54,140 bases of DNA, from positions 1 through 54,140 of the forward strand of contig UQJE01000009.1 in NCBI GenBank assembly GCA_900541345.1, in the 5' to 3' direction. Each line of letters opens with the position of its first letter. Position 1 is the stretch's first letter. The notes beneath the pieces are model-generated. The model saw only the letters and a list, made by a program, of their open reading frames with translations. It did no database searches and had not been told where the DNA came from. Origin of the DNA: an uncultured Blautia sp. (GTDB lineage Bacteria; Bacillota; Clostridia; Lachnospirales; Lachnospiraceae). Made by a program: the position numbers and the translations under genes. This document shows positions 1-7,423 of the stretch, one piece after another.

Positions 1-259
1 GTTCTCCTTCTTCTATCTCATACAAAACCGCCGCCATATGTTTGCAATAATTTCCTTCTTCTGCATACGGACATGTACATGTCATATCATAAACCCGATC
101 ATCCCGAATCTCTATTTCTACATCATAATCCTCTGTTCCTTCTACTACTGCTGTATATCCTGTCGAAGTCTGTTCCAATGAAGTAACATAACCTTCCTCA
201 TAATAATTCAGTCCACGTTCCAATATATGTGTACGAAACAAATCTTTCCATGGTTTCAT
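1..259 (-). CDS. SWIM zinc-finger domain protein (partial, C-terminal end beyond window)
   Basis: The first 86 codons of a minus-strand gene are visible; the rest lies left of the window. The ATG at 259 follows a GAGGGG ribosome site about 9 bases upstream. The translation starts MKPWKDLF and contains CTCPYAEEGNYCKHMAAVL near residues 61-79. This is the CxC...CxH zinc-ligand pattern of SWIM fingers, which bind DNA or protein and often sit at the N-terminus of SNF2-type helicases in Firmicutes. Whether a helicase follows cannot be seen. The family call rests on the zinc motif only. Confidence 0.75.
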   Translation of the reverse strand, partial: MKPWKDLFRTHILERGLNYYEEGYVTSLEQTSTGYTAVVEGTEDYDVEIEIRDDRVYDMTCTCPYAEEGNYCKHMAAVLYEIEEGE

Positions 260-344
260 TGACTTTATCCCCTCAACCGTTCCTAATACAATCTTTCTAT
301 ATTCTATTTTAACCGATTTCCACCCATAACACAATAAAATCACC

Positions 345-376
345 CAAAAGAAAAAGACCGCATTTCTACGGCCTTC
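345..376 (-). terminator. Rho-independent terminator
   Basis: Read on the minus strand, AGGCCG and CGGTCT pair around a TAGAAATG loop and are followed by TTTTTCTTTT. It closes the spoIIID-like/AraC remnant unit and separates it from the SWIM gene. Confidence 0.65.
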
Positions 377-406
377 TCCTTCTTTACCTCACCTCATAAA
401 CAACCT

Positions 407-625
407 TCACAAAAACACCTCTTTTGTTACACCTATATGTACCGTACTTTTGCTGATTCCAAACTTCTTCGCCGTCTGGCGGACAGTAGCCTTTGTCTTT
501 ATAATATAATCACCAATTTCTACTGCACGCTCTTCAATATAATCTTTCAAGGAAAATCCCCCGAAAATACCGTTTTTACAATGTATGCCTAACTTTTCAT
601 GTATATGTTTTAAGTTCTCATTCAT
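407..625 (-). pseudogene. SpoIIID-like regulator remnant, 3'-truncated
   Basis: SpoIIID is a small DNA-binding regulator of the mother-cell programme in sporulation, usually 80-95 residues. Residues 27-62 of this 72-aa reading frame match its N-terminal part, with LKDYIEER, ATVRQTAKKFGISKSTVH and the helix-turn-helix. The expected continuation (KDVTERL and the basic C-terminal segment) is replaced by IGVTKEVFL and a stop. A 26-residue leader not typical of SpoIIID precedes the match. The ATG at 625 overlaps the AraC-fragment stop and follows AGGAGAAAGG, so it may still be translated. Most likely a decayed duplicate, since a spore former needs an intact copy elsewhere; a free-standing mini-HTH protein is the alternative. 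Confidence 0.6.
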
Positions 626-929
626 CCTTTCTCCTGTACTCTCCCGGCGTCTGCCCACATTCCCTCAAAAATATTTTTCCGAAATATGCACTTGTGGAAA
701 ATCCTGTTTCCATAGCAATCAACGTAATTGTCATATCTGTAGATGTGAGGAGTTTTTTTGCCTGCTGAATACGATAGTGAATCAGATAATGAAACGGGGA
801 TTCTCCCAATCCAGTCTGAAAACACCGAAGGCACTCCCGCTTGCTCACGGACGCAGACGCTGCGATTTCTTCCAGTGTCAACTTTCTATTATTTCTTCCA
901 TACGATTTATGATATCTTTCACATTTTAC
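618..929 (-). pseudogene. AraC-family regulator fragment (C-terminal HTH only)
   Basis: The frame holds only the AraC-type double helix-turn-helix. LTLEEIAASASVSKRECLRCF and FSTSAYFGKIFLRECG-TPGEYRRK are the two HTH units expected at the end of a protein of about 280-300 aa. The frame is open to a TAA at 930-932, and similarity (ERYHKSYG before the first HTH) runs up to it. There is no ATG; the only candidate start is a TTG at 881. The ligand-binding N-terminal domain is missing, so the gene appears 5'-truncated. Its stop overlaps the start of the SpoIIID-like remnant, so two broken regulators lie end to end. Confidence 0.65.
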
Positions 930-1069
930 TTAAAGTCAAAGAACGTTACCCTGACATAGCGGTTTCCTCTCTGTCCTTAAACAAATTAGAACATCTTATT
1001 AAAAACATGGATAATTCCTATTCCCAACATTCCTTTTCCATGATAAAGTTATCTGGAGGAGGAATTATT

Positions 1070-1882
1070 ATGAACTATCAGATACTTATTCTGGACCTTG
1101 ACGGTACTTTAACAAATTCACGCAAAGAGCTCACAGAACCTACACGAAAAGCCCTTATCGAAATTCAGGAAGAAGGAAAAAAAATTGTTCTTGCAAGCGG
1201 ACGCCCTATTAATGGTGTTGCCCCTCTTGCGGAAAAACTTGAACTTTCCAAATACGGCGGATATATGCTTTCCTTTAACGGTGCAAGAATTACGCAGTGC
1301 TCTACCGGGGAAATCATTTACAACAAAACACTTCCCTGCGAAGTATTTAAGCCTGTGTATGATATTGTAAAAGAATATGAAGGTGTAGACCTGATTACTT
1401 ACGACGGAAATTGTATTTATTCCGGACTGACTACAAATGAATACACGGAAAAAGAATCATTCATTAACAGCATGGAAATTATTCACAAGGAAAACTTTAT
1501 AGAAAGTCTGACCTTCCCTGTAAACAAACTTCTTGTACCTGGAAAGCCGGAAATCCTTCAGAAAATCATGCCGGTTCTTCAGAAAAAATTCCATAAGCTT
1601 TTAAGCATTTATCTGTCAGAACCGTCTTTCCTGGAAATCATGCCTCAGAATATTGATAAGGCACATTCTCTGCAAAAGCTTTTAAGCAGCATCGGGCTTA
1701 CTGCCGATTCTATGATCTGCTGCGGAGACGGATTTAATGATATTTCCATGATTGAATACGCAGGCCTTGGCGTTGCTATGGAAAATGCTCAGCCCATTGT
1801 AAAAGAATCTGCTGACTTTATTACAAAATCAAATGATGAGGACGGTATTCTTCACGTAATCAACACCTTCCTTCGAGCATAA
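1070..1882 (+). CDS. Cof-type HAD-IIB family sugar-phosphate phosphatase
   Basis: A 270-aa cytoplasmic HAD hydrolase of the Cof/YidA group, which dephosphorylates sugar phosphates and related metabolites. Motif I is DLDGTLTNS at the N-terminus (catalytic Asp pair), motif II is LASGRP, and the C-terminal metal motif is CCGDGFNDISMIEYAG. The C2-type cap lies between. The start at 1070 is chosen for its GGAGGAGG ribosome site 8 bases upstream. The open frame extends further upstream only because it overlaps the AraC remnant on the other strand. Substrate unknown. It is convergent with metQ, and only one other plus-strand HAD gene (22,246) occurs here. Confidence 0.9.
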   Translation: MNYQILILDLDGTLTNSRKELTEPTRKALIEIQEEGKKIVLASGRPINGVAPLAEKLELSKYGGYMLSFNGARITQCSTGEIIYNKTLPCEVFKPVYDIVKEYEGVDLITYDGNCIYSGLTTNEYTEKESFINSMEIIHKENFIESLTFPVNKLLVPGKPEILQKIMPVLQKKFHKLLSIYLSEPSFLEIMPQNIDKAHSLQKLLSSIGLTADSMICCGDGFNDISMIEYAGLGVAMENAQPIVKESADFITKSNDEDGILHVINTFLRA

Positions 1883-1922
1883 TCTGCTTTACATAAAAAA
1901 CATCTGTTTTGATCACCAAATA

Positions 1923-1957
1923 AATTAAAAGATACGGGGGCCATGCCTCCCGTATCT
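1923..1957 (-). terminator. Terminator of the met operon
   Basis: GATACGGG and CCCGTATC pair around a GC-rich loop just after the metQ stop. On the minus strand the stem is followed by TTTTAATTTATTT. Confidence 0.7.
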
Positions 1958-1968
1958 CTCATATCTGC

Positions 1969-2838
1969 TTATTCTGCCGCTTCTGCATCTGCTTCTTCTG
2001 TGCCGTCTTCTGCTGTATCTGCGCTGTCTTCAAAAGGAATCACAGCTCCGTCATATGTTTCATTAATGTATTCTTTGATTTCATCTGACTTAAGAACTTC
2101 AACAAGGGCTTTTATTGCTTCGCTGTCTTCATTTCCCTCTTTTACTGCAATCAGATTCACATATGTTTTTGCTGCTTCAGAATCGGATTTTTCATATGCC
2201 AGAGAATCCTTTGCAACAGAATAGTCTGCCTGAAGAGCATAATTTCCATTTAATACCACATAAGACATATCCTGTACCACACGTGGAATCTGGGCAGCTT
2301 CCAGTTCTATAATCTCTACATTATGAGGATTTTCCTCAATATCATTTTTTGTTGCTTCCAGTCCCACACCTTCTTTTAACTTAATGATGCCGTTGTCCTG
2401 AAGGAGAAGAAGCGCTCTCGCCTCATTTGTCGTATCATTTGGAACTGCAATGGTATCGCCTTCTTCTATATCGTCAAGGCTTTCTTTTTTGCCCGGGTAA
2501 ATTCCAAAGGGCTCATAATGAATATCTCCCGCATCTACAAGATGAGTTCCCTTTTCCTCATTAAAGCTTTCCAGATACGGAATATGCTGGAAATAATTTG
2601 CATCGAAGTCTCCGCTCTCCACTACTTCATTTGGAATAATATAATCCTCAAATATTTTCACCTCAAGTTCATATCCTTTTTCTTCAAGAAGAGGTTTTGC
2701 CTGCTCCAGAATCTCTGCATGCGGAGTTGCGGACGCTGCCACACTGATTGTCTTATCTTCATCTGCAAATACATTTACGCTGAACGCTCCTGTTAAAATA
2801 GCTCCTGTTAAAACGGCTGCGATTATTTTTCTGTTCAT
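1969..2838 (-). CDS. metQ: Methionine ABC transporter substrate-binding protein (NlpA/MetQ family)
   Basis: A 289-aa extracytoplasmic receptor of the MetNIQ importer, which binds methionine and delivers it to MetI. NlpA-family signatures include ATPHAEIL, FEDYIIPNEV, FDANYFQHIPYL and VPNDTTNEARALLLL. The ATG at 2838 is preferred because GGAGG lies 8 bases upstream. The signal peptide is MNRKIIAAVLTGAILTGA followed by VFA-DED, a signal peptidase I type site. No lipobox cysteine is present, which is odd because Gram-positive MetQ proteins are usually lipid-anchored. The C-terminus ends in an acidic Ala/Glu/Asp tail. Last gene of the metN-metI-metQ unit. Methionine is assumed from the family; some members carry other substrates. 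Confidence 0.9.
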   Translation of the reverse strand: MNRKIIAAVLTGAILTGAFSVNVFADEDKTISVAASATPHAEILEQAKPLLEEKGYELEVKIFEDYIIPNEVVESGDFDANYFQHIPYLESFNEEKGTHLVDAGDIHYEPFGIYPGKKESLDDIEEGDTIAVPNDTTNEARALLLLQDNGIIKLKEGVGLEATKNDIEENPHNVEIIELEAAQIPRVVQDMSYVVLNGNYALQADYSVAKDSLAYEKSDSEAAKTYVNLIAVKEGNEDSEAIKALVEVLKSDEIKEYINETYDGAVIPFEDSADTAEDGTEEADAEAAE

Positions 2839-2874
2839 TTTCTTTTCCTCCAAATTCCATTATTATTTAAAAAC

Positions 2875-3534
2875 TTATTTTCTTTTATCCAGTTTAGATG
2901 CGACATGCATTCCCACAGACTGAAAAATCTGAAACAATACGATAAGTAAAATAACCGTGACTATCATAATTCCTGTTTCATATCTGTAATATCCGTACTG
3001 AATGGCAATTGCGCCAAGACCGCCGCCACCGCAGCAGCCTGCCATCGCAGAATATCCAAGAATTGTTCCAATGGCTATGGTTGCTCCTGTCAAAAGAGAA
3101 GTTCTTCCCTCCACAAGAAGTACCTTCCACACAATCTGGAATGTTCCTGCTCCCATAGACCTTGCTGCCTCCACAACGCCTTCATCTACTTCCTTCAGGG
3201 AAGATTCCACCATACGTCCAATAAATGGAATCGCCGCTACCGTCAGAGAAACGATGGTCGCTGTCGGACCGTAAATCTTTCCTACCATTAATCTTGTAAA
3301 CGGAATAAGCACAATTAACAATATGAGAAACGGTACGCTTCGCACAATATTTGCGATAACATCAAGCACCTTATAAATCACTTTATTCGGCTTTAAGCCT
3401 CCCTTATCCGAGATCGTTAAAAGCACCCCCATAGGAAGCCCAAAGAGATAACCCAGAACCGTAGCACAGAGGGTCATATAAAGTGTTTCTCCTACTCCTG
3501 TTATTATCATCTGAATCACTTCATCTGTCCACAT
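2875..3534 (-). CDS. metI: Methionine ABC transporter permease
   Basis: A 219-aa membrane permease with about five hydrophobic segments and the BPD_transp_1 domain. The EAA-type cytoplasmic loop that contacts MetN reads EAARSMGAGTFQIVWKVLL. The ATG at 3534 (MWTDEVIQ) is preferred over upstream starts because GGAGG lies just before it. It overlaps the 3' end of metN by about 14 bp, which indicates translational coupling. Typical MetI proteins are 215-220 aa, in agreement. A Gly-rich stretch (GCCGGGGLGA) lies in the second half, as is usual for the family. Confidence 0.93.
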   Translation of the reverse strand: MWTDEVIQMIITGVGETLYMTLCATVLGYLFGLPMGVLLTISDKGGLKPNKVIYKVLDVIANIVRSVPFLILLIVLIPFTRLMVGKIYGPTATIVSLTVAAIPFIGRMVESSLKEVDEGVVEAARSMGAGTFQIVWKVLLVEGRTSLLTGATIAIGTILGYSAMAGCCGGGGLGAIAIQYGYYRYETGIMIVTVILLIVLFQIFQSVGMHVASKLDKRK

Positions 3535-4558
3535 ACTCCGGCGCCTCCTCCACTGCAAGTCCTCTCTCTTCAAGGTACTTTTTCATTTCTTCTACATTTT
3601 TGCTGTCCTTCATAAATTCCAGAACCATTTCGCCCTTTGCAACACCGCCTACATTTTTCGTATCTGCACGGAGAATGTTTACCGGCTCACGGAAATTTAA
3701 TACAAGATTGGAAATTACCGGTTCAAATGCAGAATTCTCAGAAAATACAATACGAATAATCGTTCCACTTTGTATCTCACCGGGAAGTCCTGATGTTTTT
3801 GTCTCCACATCTGTTCCTGCGTCTCTTCGTATGATTTCTTTTGCCACTGCTGATTTTGGTCTTGAAAAAATCTCTGACACAAGTCCCTGCTCTACAACCT
3901 GTCCCTCATTCATAATGGCAACATGCGTACAGATTTCTCTGACAACCGACATCTGATGGGTAATGATCACAATTGTGATTCCAAATTTTTTGTTGATGTC
4001 TTTTAAAAGCTCCAGAATAGATGAGGTAGTCTGCGGATCAAGGGCGCTTGTGGCCTCATCACAGAGAAGAATCTTCGGGTCCGATGCAAGTGCTCTGGCA
4101 ATTGCAACCCTCTGTTTCTGTCCTCCGGAAAGCTGTGACGGATAAGCTTTTTTCTTATCTTTTAATCCTACAATTTCCAAAAGCTCCTCTGCCCGTTTCC
4201 TTGCTTCCTGTTTCTTTTTTCCCTGGATATAAAGAGGAAAACACACATTTTCCAGCACTGATTTCTGCATGAGAAGATTAAAATGCTGAAAAATCATTCC
4301 TATGCTTTCCCTCTGCTTTCGAAGCTCCTTCTCAGAAAAATCTCCCAGCGATTTTCCGTCTATTAATACCCTGCCCTCTGAGGGCTGTTCCAAAAAATTC
4401 ATACACCGGACAAGTGTACTTTTTCCTGCACCGGACATTCCGATGATTCCATATATATCTCCTGACTCTATGGACAGGCTGATATTTTTTAACGCCTCTA
4501 CTTTTCCATCTTTTGATGAAAAAGTCTTGCACACATTTTCTATTACAATTCCTGCCAT
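3521..4558 (-). CDS. metN: Methionine ABC transporter ATP-binding protein
   Basis: A 345-aa ATPase that powers methionine uptake. It has Walker A GMSGAGKST at residues 40-48, signature LSGGQKQRVAIARAL, Walker B ILLCDEATSALD and switch histidine in IITHQM. The C-terminal 80-90 residues form the NIL (ACT-like) domain, which in E. coli MetN binds methionine and inhibits transport. First gene of the operon. Its promoter region holds a dyad (4601-4626) but no SAM riboswitch or T-box, since only about 110 bp separate it from lysR. Control by the neighbouring LysR protein is a reasonable inference. Confidence 0.94.
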   Translation of the reverse strand: MAGIVIENVCKTFSSKDGKVEALKNISLSIESGDIYGIIGMSGAGKSTLVRCMNFLEQPSEGRVLIDGKSLGDFSEKELRKQRESIGMIFQHFNLLMQKSVLENVCFPLYIQGKKKQEARKRAEELLEIVGLKDKKKAYPSQLSGGQKQRVAIARALASDPKILLCDEATSALDPQTTSSILELLKDINKKFGITIVIITHQMSVVREICTHVAIMNEGQVVEQGLVSEIFSRPKSAVAKEIIRRDAGTDVETKTSGLPGEIQSGTIIRIVFSENSAFEPVISNLVLNFREPVNILRADTKNVGGVAKGEMVLEFMKDSKNVEEMKKYLEERGLAVEEAPEYVDR

Positions 4559-4589
4559 TTCTTTTCCTTCCCTTTTTGTTGATACGCAT

Positions 4590-4626
4590 ACTATACTACG
4601 TTTTGAAAAAATGCGCTAATTCAAAA
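4590..4626 (-). promoter_or_regulatory. metN promoter region with dyad
   Basis: A perfect inverted repeat, TTTTGAA-N12-TTCAAAA (4601-4626), lies directly upstream of -10-like hexamers (TATAGT 4595-4590 or TAGTAT 4598-4593). No good -35 box is present, which suits a promoter needing an activator. LysR-type activators commonly bind such interrupted dyads. Confidence 0.5.
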
Positions 4627-4668
4627 AAAATACAGCCAGCTATAGGATAAATCTATAGCTGGCTTGTT
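4627..4668. terminator. Terminator after lysR, bidirectional in form
   Basis: AGCCAGCTATAG and CTATAGCTGGCT form a 12-bp stem. On the minus strand it is followed by GTATTTTTTTT, just after the lysR stop at 4671. On the plus strand TTGTTTTT follows. Confidence 0.85.
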
Positions 4669-4670
4669 TT

Positions 4671-5582
4671 TCACTGCATTGCTCTATATTTATATTTTGA
4701 AATCTCCTCCAGATATTTTTTTCCAAGTAAACTGATCGGCGCTCCCTTTCTCGCAAGATAACCGATTGTCATGACTTCATCCGACTTTAATCTGACTGCG
4801 CAGTATTCTGAACCATTCAGTTTCTCGCAGATAATCCCGGAACACAAAGTATAGCCGTTTAATCCAACCATTAAATTTAAGAAGGTCGCCCTGTCATCTG
4901 CCTTGATCAGACGCTTATACTCATATGTGCTTAAAACTTCCTCTGCAAAATAAAACGAATTGTATTCTCCCTGTTCAAAAGAAAGGCACGGATACTCCAA
5001 AAGTTCGGAAAGCTCTATTTCCTCCCTGTCTGCAAGAGGATGCCCCTTCCACATATACACATAAATACTGCACTTTAACAGCTCGTGAAATTCCAGATTA
5101 AATTCATGGAAAAGCTTCGTGAGTATCTTACTGTTAAAGTCATTAAGATAAAGAATCCCTATTTCACTTTTAAAATTTTTTACATTCTCTATTACAGAGT
5201 AGGTTTTTGTCTCATGAATCGCAAATTCATATTCATCCATCCCAAACTGCTTTACCATCTCCACAAAAGCATCTACCGCAAACGTATAATGCTGCGTGGA
5301 AACGCTGAACTTCTTTTTGGAAGGTTTTTTTGAAATATATTTTGATTCCATCAGTTCATACTGTTCCACGACCTGACGGGCATAGCCCAGAAATTCCTCT
5401 CCCTCCGGCGTAACAAAAATCCCTCTGTTGCTTCTTCTGAAAAGCTCCACACCGATTTCTTCTTCCAGATCCTTCACTGTCGAAGACAGACTTGGCTGTG
5501 AAATAAAAAGATTTCTTGCCGCCTCATTCATAGAGCCTGCATTTGCTATGGCGATTACATATCGAAGTTGTGTCAGTGTCAT
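4671..5582 (-). CDS. LysR-family transcriptional regulator
   Basis: A 303-aa regulator with an N-terminal winged HTH at residues 1-60 (QLRYVIAIANAGSMNEAARNL, QPSLSSTVKDLE) and a periplasmic-binding-protein-like effector domain after residue 90. LysR proteins usually activate a neighbouring gene and repress themselves. It lies between metNIQ (same strand) and a divergent hsp20 gene. Regulation of methionine or sulfur uptake, as with CmbR/YtlI-type LysR proteins, is inferred from position only. A TTCACA-N17-TATAAT promoter with a palindrome over its -35 end lies upstream, which fits autoregulation. The start follows AGGAGAG. Confidence 0.88.
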   Translation of the reverse strand: MTLTQLRYVIAIANAGSMNEAARNLFISQPSLSSTVKDLEEEIGVELFRRSNRGIFVTPEGEEFLGYARQVVEQYELMESKYISKKPSKKKFSVSTQHYTFAVDAFVEMVKQFGMDEYEFAIHETKTYSVIENVKNFKSEIGILYLNDFNSKILTKLFHEFNLEFHELLKCSIYVYMWKGHPLADREEIELSELLEYPCLSFEQGEYNSFYFAEEVLSTYEYKRLIKADDRATFLNLMVGLNGYTLCSGIICEKLNGSEYCAVRLKSDEVMTIGYLARKGAPISLLGKKYLEEISKYKYRAMQ

Positions 5583-5612
5583 TGTTTCGCTCTCCTGTCA
5601 TAAATTACTTTC

Positions 5613-5641
5613 ATTATAAATCCAATATAGATTTTTGTGAA
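5613..5641 (-). promoter_or_regulatory. lysR promoter
   Basis: TTCACA (5641-5636), a 17-bp spacer and TATAAT (5618-5613) on the minus strand, 31 bases before the lysR ATG. Five of six -35 bases and all -10 bases match the sigma-A consensus. Confidence 0.75.
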
Positions 5642-5657
5642 GACTTTGTGAAGTCTT
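5640..5657. promoter_or_regulatory. Inverted repeat in the lysR/hsp20 divergent region
   Basis: Perfect 7-bp arms AAGACTT-TGTG-AAGTCTT. The repeat touches the lysR -35 box and ends 10 bp before the hsp20 -35 box, so a bound protein could affect both promoters. It is not the CIRCE element of HrcA. Confidence 0.55.
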
Positions 5658-5667
5658 ATATTTCCTC

Positions 5668-5695
5668 TTGACTTTTATCTTCTATGTGTTATAGT
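5668..5695 (+). promoter_or_regulatory. hsp20 promoter
   Basis: TTGACT (5668-5673), a 16-bp spacer and TATAGT (5690-5695). The ATG is 47 bases downstream of the -10 box, with GAGAGGAGA as ribosome site. Confidence 0.75.
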
Positions 5696-5741
5696 ACATA
5701 TAGAACAAAAGGAAAGGTATTAACAGAGAGGAGAATGACTT

Positions 5742-6191
5742 ATGATGATGCCTAGTATTTTTGGAGAAAACTTATTTGATGACTGGATGGACTTCCCATT
5801 TGAAAATGAATTTTTTGGAAAGAAAAACCCTCTTTATGGAAAACATGCAAAGAACATGATGAAAACAGATGTCCGTGAAACAGACAACAGCTATGAAGTT
5901 GACATTGATCTGCCGGGCTTTAAAAAAGATGAAATTTCTGTTGAACTGAAAGACGGCTATCTTACTATAAATGCCGCCAAAGGTCTTGACAAAGATCAAA
6001 AGGATAAGGACGGAAGCTATATCCGCCGGGAACGTTATGCCGGCAGCATGACAAGAAGCTTCTTTGTGGGAAACGGAATCACAAAAGAAGAAATTCATGC
6101 AAAATATGAAAACGGTATTCTGATGCTTTCCGTTCCTAAAAAAGCAGCAAAAGCAGTAGAAAATAATCACTATATTTCCATTGAGGGATAA
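5742..6191 (+). CDS. Small heat-shock protein, Hsp20/alpha-crystallin family
   Basis: A 149-aa ATP-independent holdase chaperone. The alpha-crystallin domain spans about residues 40-140: MKTDVRETDNSYEVDIDLPG, FKKDEISVELKDGYLTI, RRERYAGSMTRSFF and ENGILMLSVPK. The N-terminal arm (FDDWMDFPFENEFF) is aromatic-rich, as is usual. No classical C-terminal I-X-I motif is evident; the end reads YISIEG, where ISI may fill that role. It is monocistronic, with its own promoter and terminator, and divergent from lysR. No CIRCE element was found, so control by HrcA is not supported. Confidence 0.93.
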   Translation: MMMPSIFGENLFDDWMDFPFENEFFGKKNPLYGKHAKNMMKTDVRETDNSYEVDIDLPGFKKDEISVELKDGYLTINAAKGLDKDQKDKDGSYIRRERYAGSMTRSFFVGNGITKEEIHAKYENGILMLSVPKKAAKAVENNHYISIEG

Positions 6192-6223
6192 AATCCCTGT
6201 TTATAATAATTTCTTCCCCCTAT

Positions 6224-6258
6224 AAAAGAGGACTCCGCCAGTGCGGAATCCTCTTTTT
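6224..6258. terminator. Convergent terminator between hsp20 and the yibE/F gene
   Basis: AGAGGACTCCGC and GCGGAATCCTCT pair around a short loop, and TTTTTTT follows on the plus strand. On the minus strand TTTTATAG follows, so it may serve both genes. Confidence 0.85.
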
Positions 6259-7422
6259 TTATTCTGCCGCTATTTCTTTCGGAGCGTTTGCTTCTCTTTC
6301 TTTTTTCTTCTTTGCCGTTAAAAGAATTCCGCTTGTAATCGCTGTAAAAGGCGCTACTGTCACAAGCCCGAAGCTTCCTACAATTGTATCCAGAATTTCT
6401 GCTGAAACATACTTATAATTCAAAATATTATCAATAGGGGTTCCCTGGGCCATAAAGGTCATAAGAAGGGCAATGTATCCCCCTGAATATGCAAGGAGAA
6501 GTGTCGTTGTCATAGTTCCCATTGCAGCACGCCCCACATTCATTCCGGAGCGGGCAGCTTCTCTCCAGGAAATATCCGGTTTTTTTTCGATAACTTCGTT
6601 TACTGCTGAGGTAATATCAACCGCAAGGTCCATCATCGCTCCGGATGCACCGATAAAAATACCGCTCATAAAGATTTGTGTAAGATTCAAATCCTGATAG
6701 CCGGCATACAGAAGGCTCTCAGAATATGACATGACTGCTCCGTGAATTTTGAATAAATCTGTAAAAATACAGCCGATGACACAGGTCATCAACACGCCAA
6801 GAAGCGCTCCGCTGCTTGCAGCCGCCGTTTTTCTGTCAAACCCGTATACAAGGAAAATAATCAGCACAGTCAGAAATGCTGTAATTAAAATCCCGCACCA
6901 GATGGGATTCACTCCTTCCAGATATGCAGGAACCATAATTTTCCATATAGTAAGCACCGTTATCACAAACGAATACACTGCACGAAGTCCTGTTTTTCCC
7001 GCAAAAAGAACAAGAAGCACCACAAACATAGCTCCTAGGAGCAGTTCTTTGTCCAGGCGGAAATGATCTGACATCATAACCGAAAGAATCTCATCTCCCT
7101 TATGGCTGATAACCACCTGCGCTACATCTCCTGTTTCAAACATCTTATCTGACTCAAGAGAACCGCTTAACATATTGACACCGTTTGTTTCTTTTCCCTT
7201 AAACATTCCGTCCAGAATTTTAATCTTACAATACTGCTCTCCTGACTGAATCAGACCGGTTCTTTTCACTGTACTCTCATCTGTAGAAAGGACCTTTGCC
7301 CTTACTCTTTCTGTTCCCTTATAAATAGCAGCATCCTCATAGCCTGTTGGAAGGGCCATGAGGATAAGAATTAACAGTACTGCTATAATGGAAACAGAGC
7401 TTTTTTTAAGCCTGCCTGCCAT
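6259..7422 (-). CDS. YibE/F-family multi-pass membrane protein
   Basis: A 387-aa membrane protein of the YibE/F family, whose biochemical role is unsettled. An N-terminal signal-anchor (residues 8-25) is followed by an extracytoplasmic beta-rich segment of about 100 residues and then about seven hydrophobic segments. Family motifs include SGIFIGASGAMMDLAVDI and GMNVGRAAMGTMTTTLLLAYSGG. The C-terminus is a basic cytoplasmic tail. The ATG lies one base after the alkaline phosphatase stop, with AGGAG inside that gene, so the two are translationally coupled. The pairing suggests a role in secretion, phosphate or envelope physiology, but this is inference. Confidence 0.85.
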   Translation of the reverse strand: MAGRLKKSSVSIIAVLLILILMALPTGYEDAAIYKGTERVRAKVLSTDESTVKRTGLIQSGEQYCKIKILDGMFKGKETNGVNMLSGSLESDKMFETGDVAQVVISHKGDEILSVMMSDHFRLDKELLLGAMFVVLLVLFAGKTGLRAVYSFVITVLTIWKIMVPAYLEGVNPIWCGILITAFLTVLIIFLVYGFDRKTAAASSGALLGVLMTCVIGCIFTDLFKIHGAVMSYSESLLYAGYQDLNLTQIFMSGIFIGASGAMMDLAVDITSAVNEVIEKKPDISWREAARSGMNVGRAAMGTMTTTLLLAYSGGYIALLMTFMAQGTPIDNILNYKYVSAEILDTIVGSFGLVTVAPFTAITSGILLTAKKKKEREANAPKEIAAE

Positions 7423-7423
7423 A

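Noticed and set aside
758..1069. Upstream extension of the HAD phosphatase frame
   Set aside because: It is the reverse strand of the AraC fragment; the GGAGGAGG site fixes the start at 1070.
4559..4670. SAM riboswitch or T-box before metN
   Set aside because: The gap is about 110 bp and is filled by the lysR terminator and a dyad; no conserved riboswitch core or T-box motif is seen.
5583..5741. CIRCE element for hsp20
   Set aside because: The palindrome present is AAGACTT-N4-AAGTCTT, not TTAGCACTC-N9-GAGTGCTAA.
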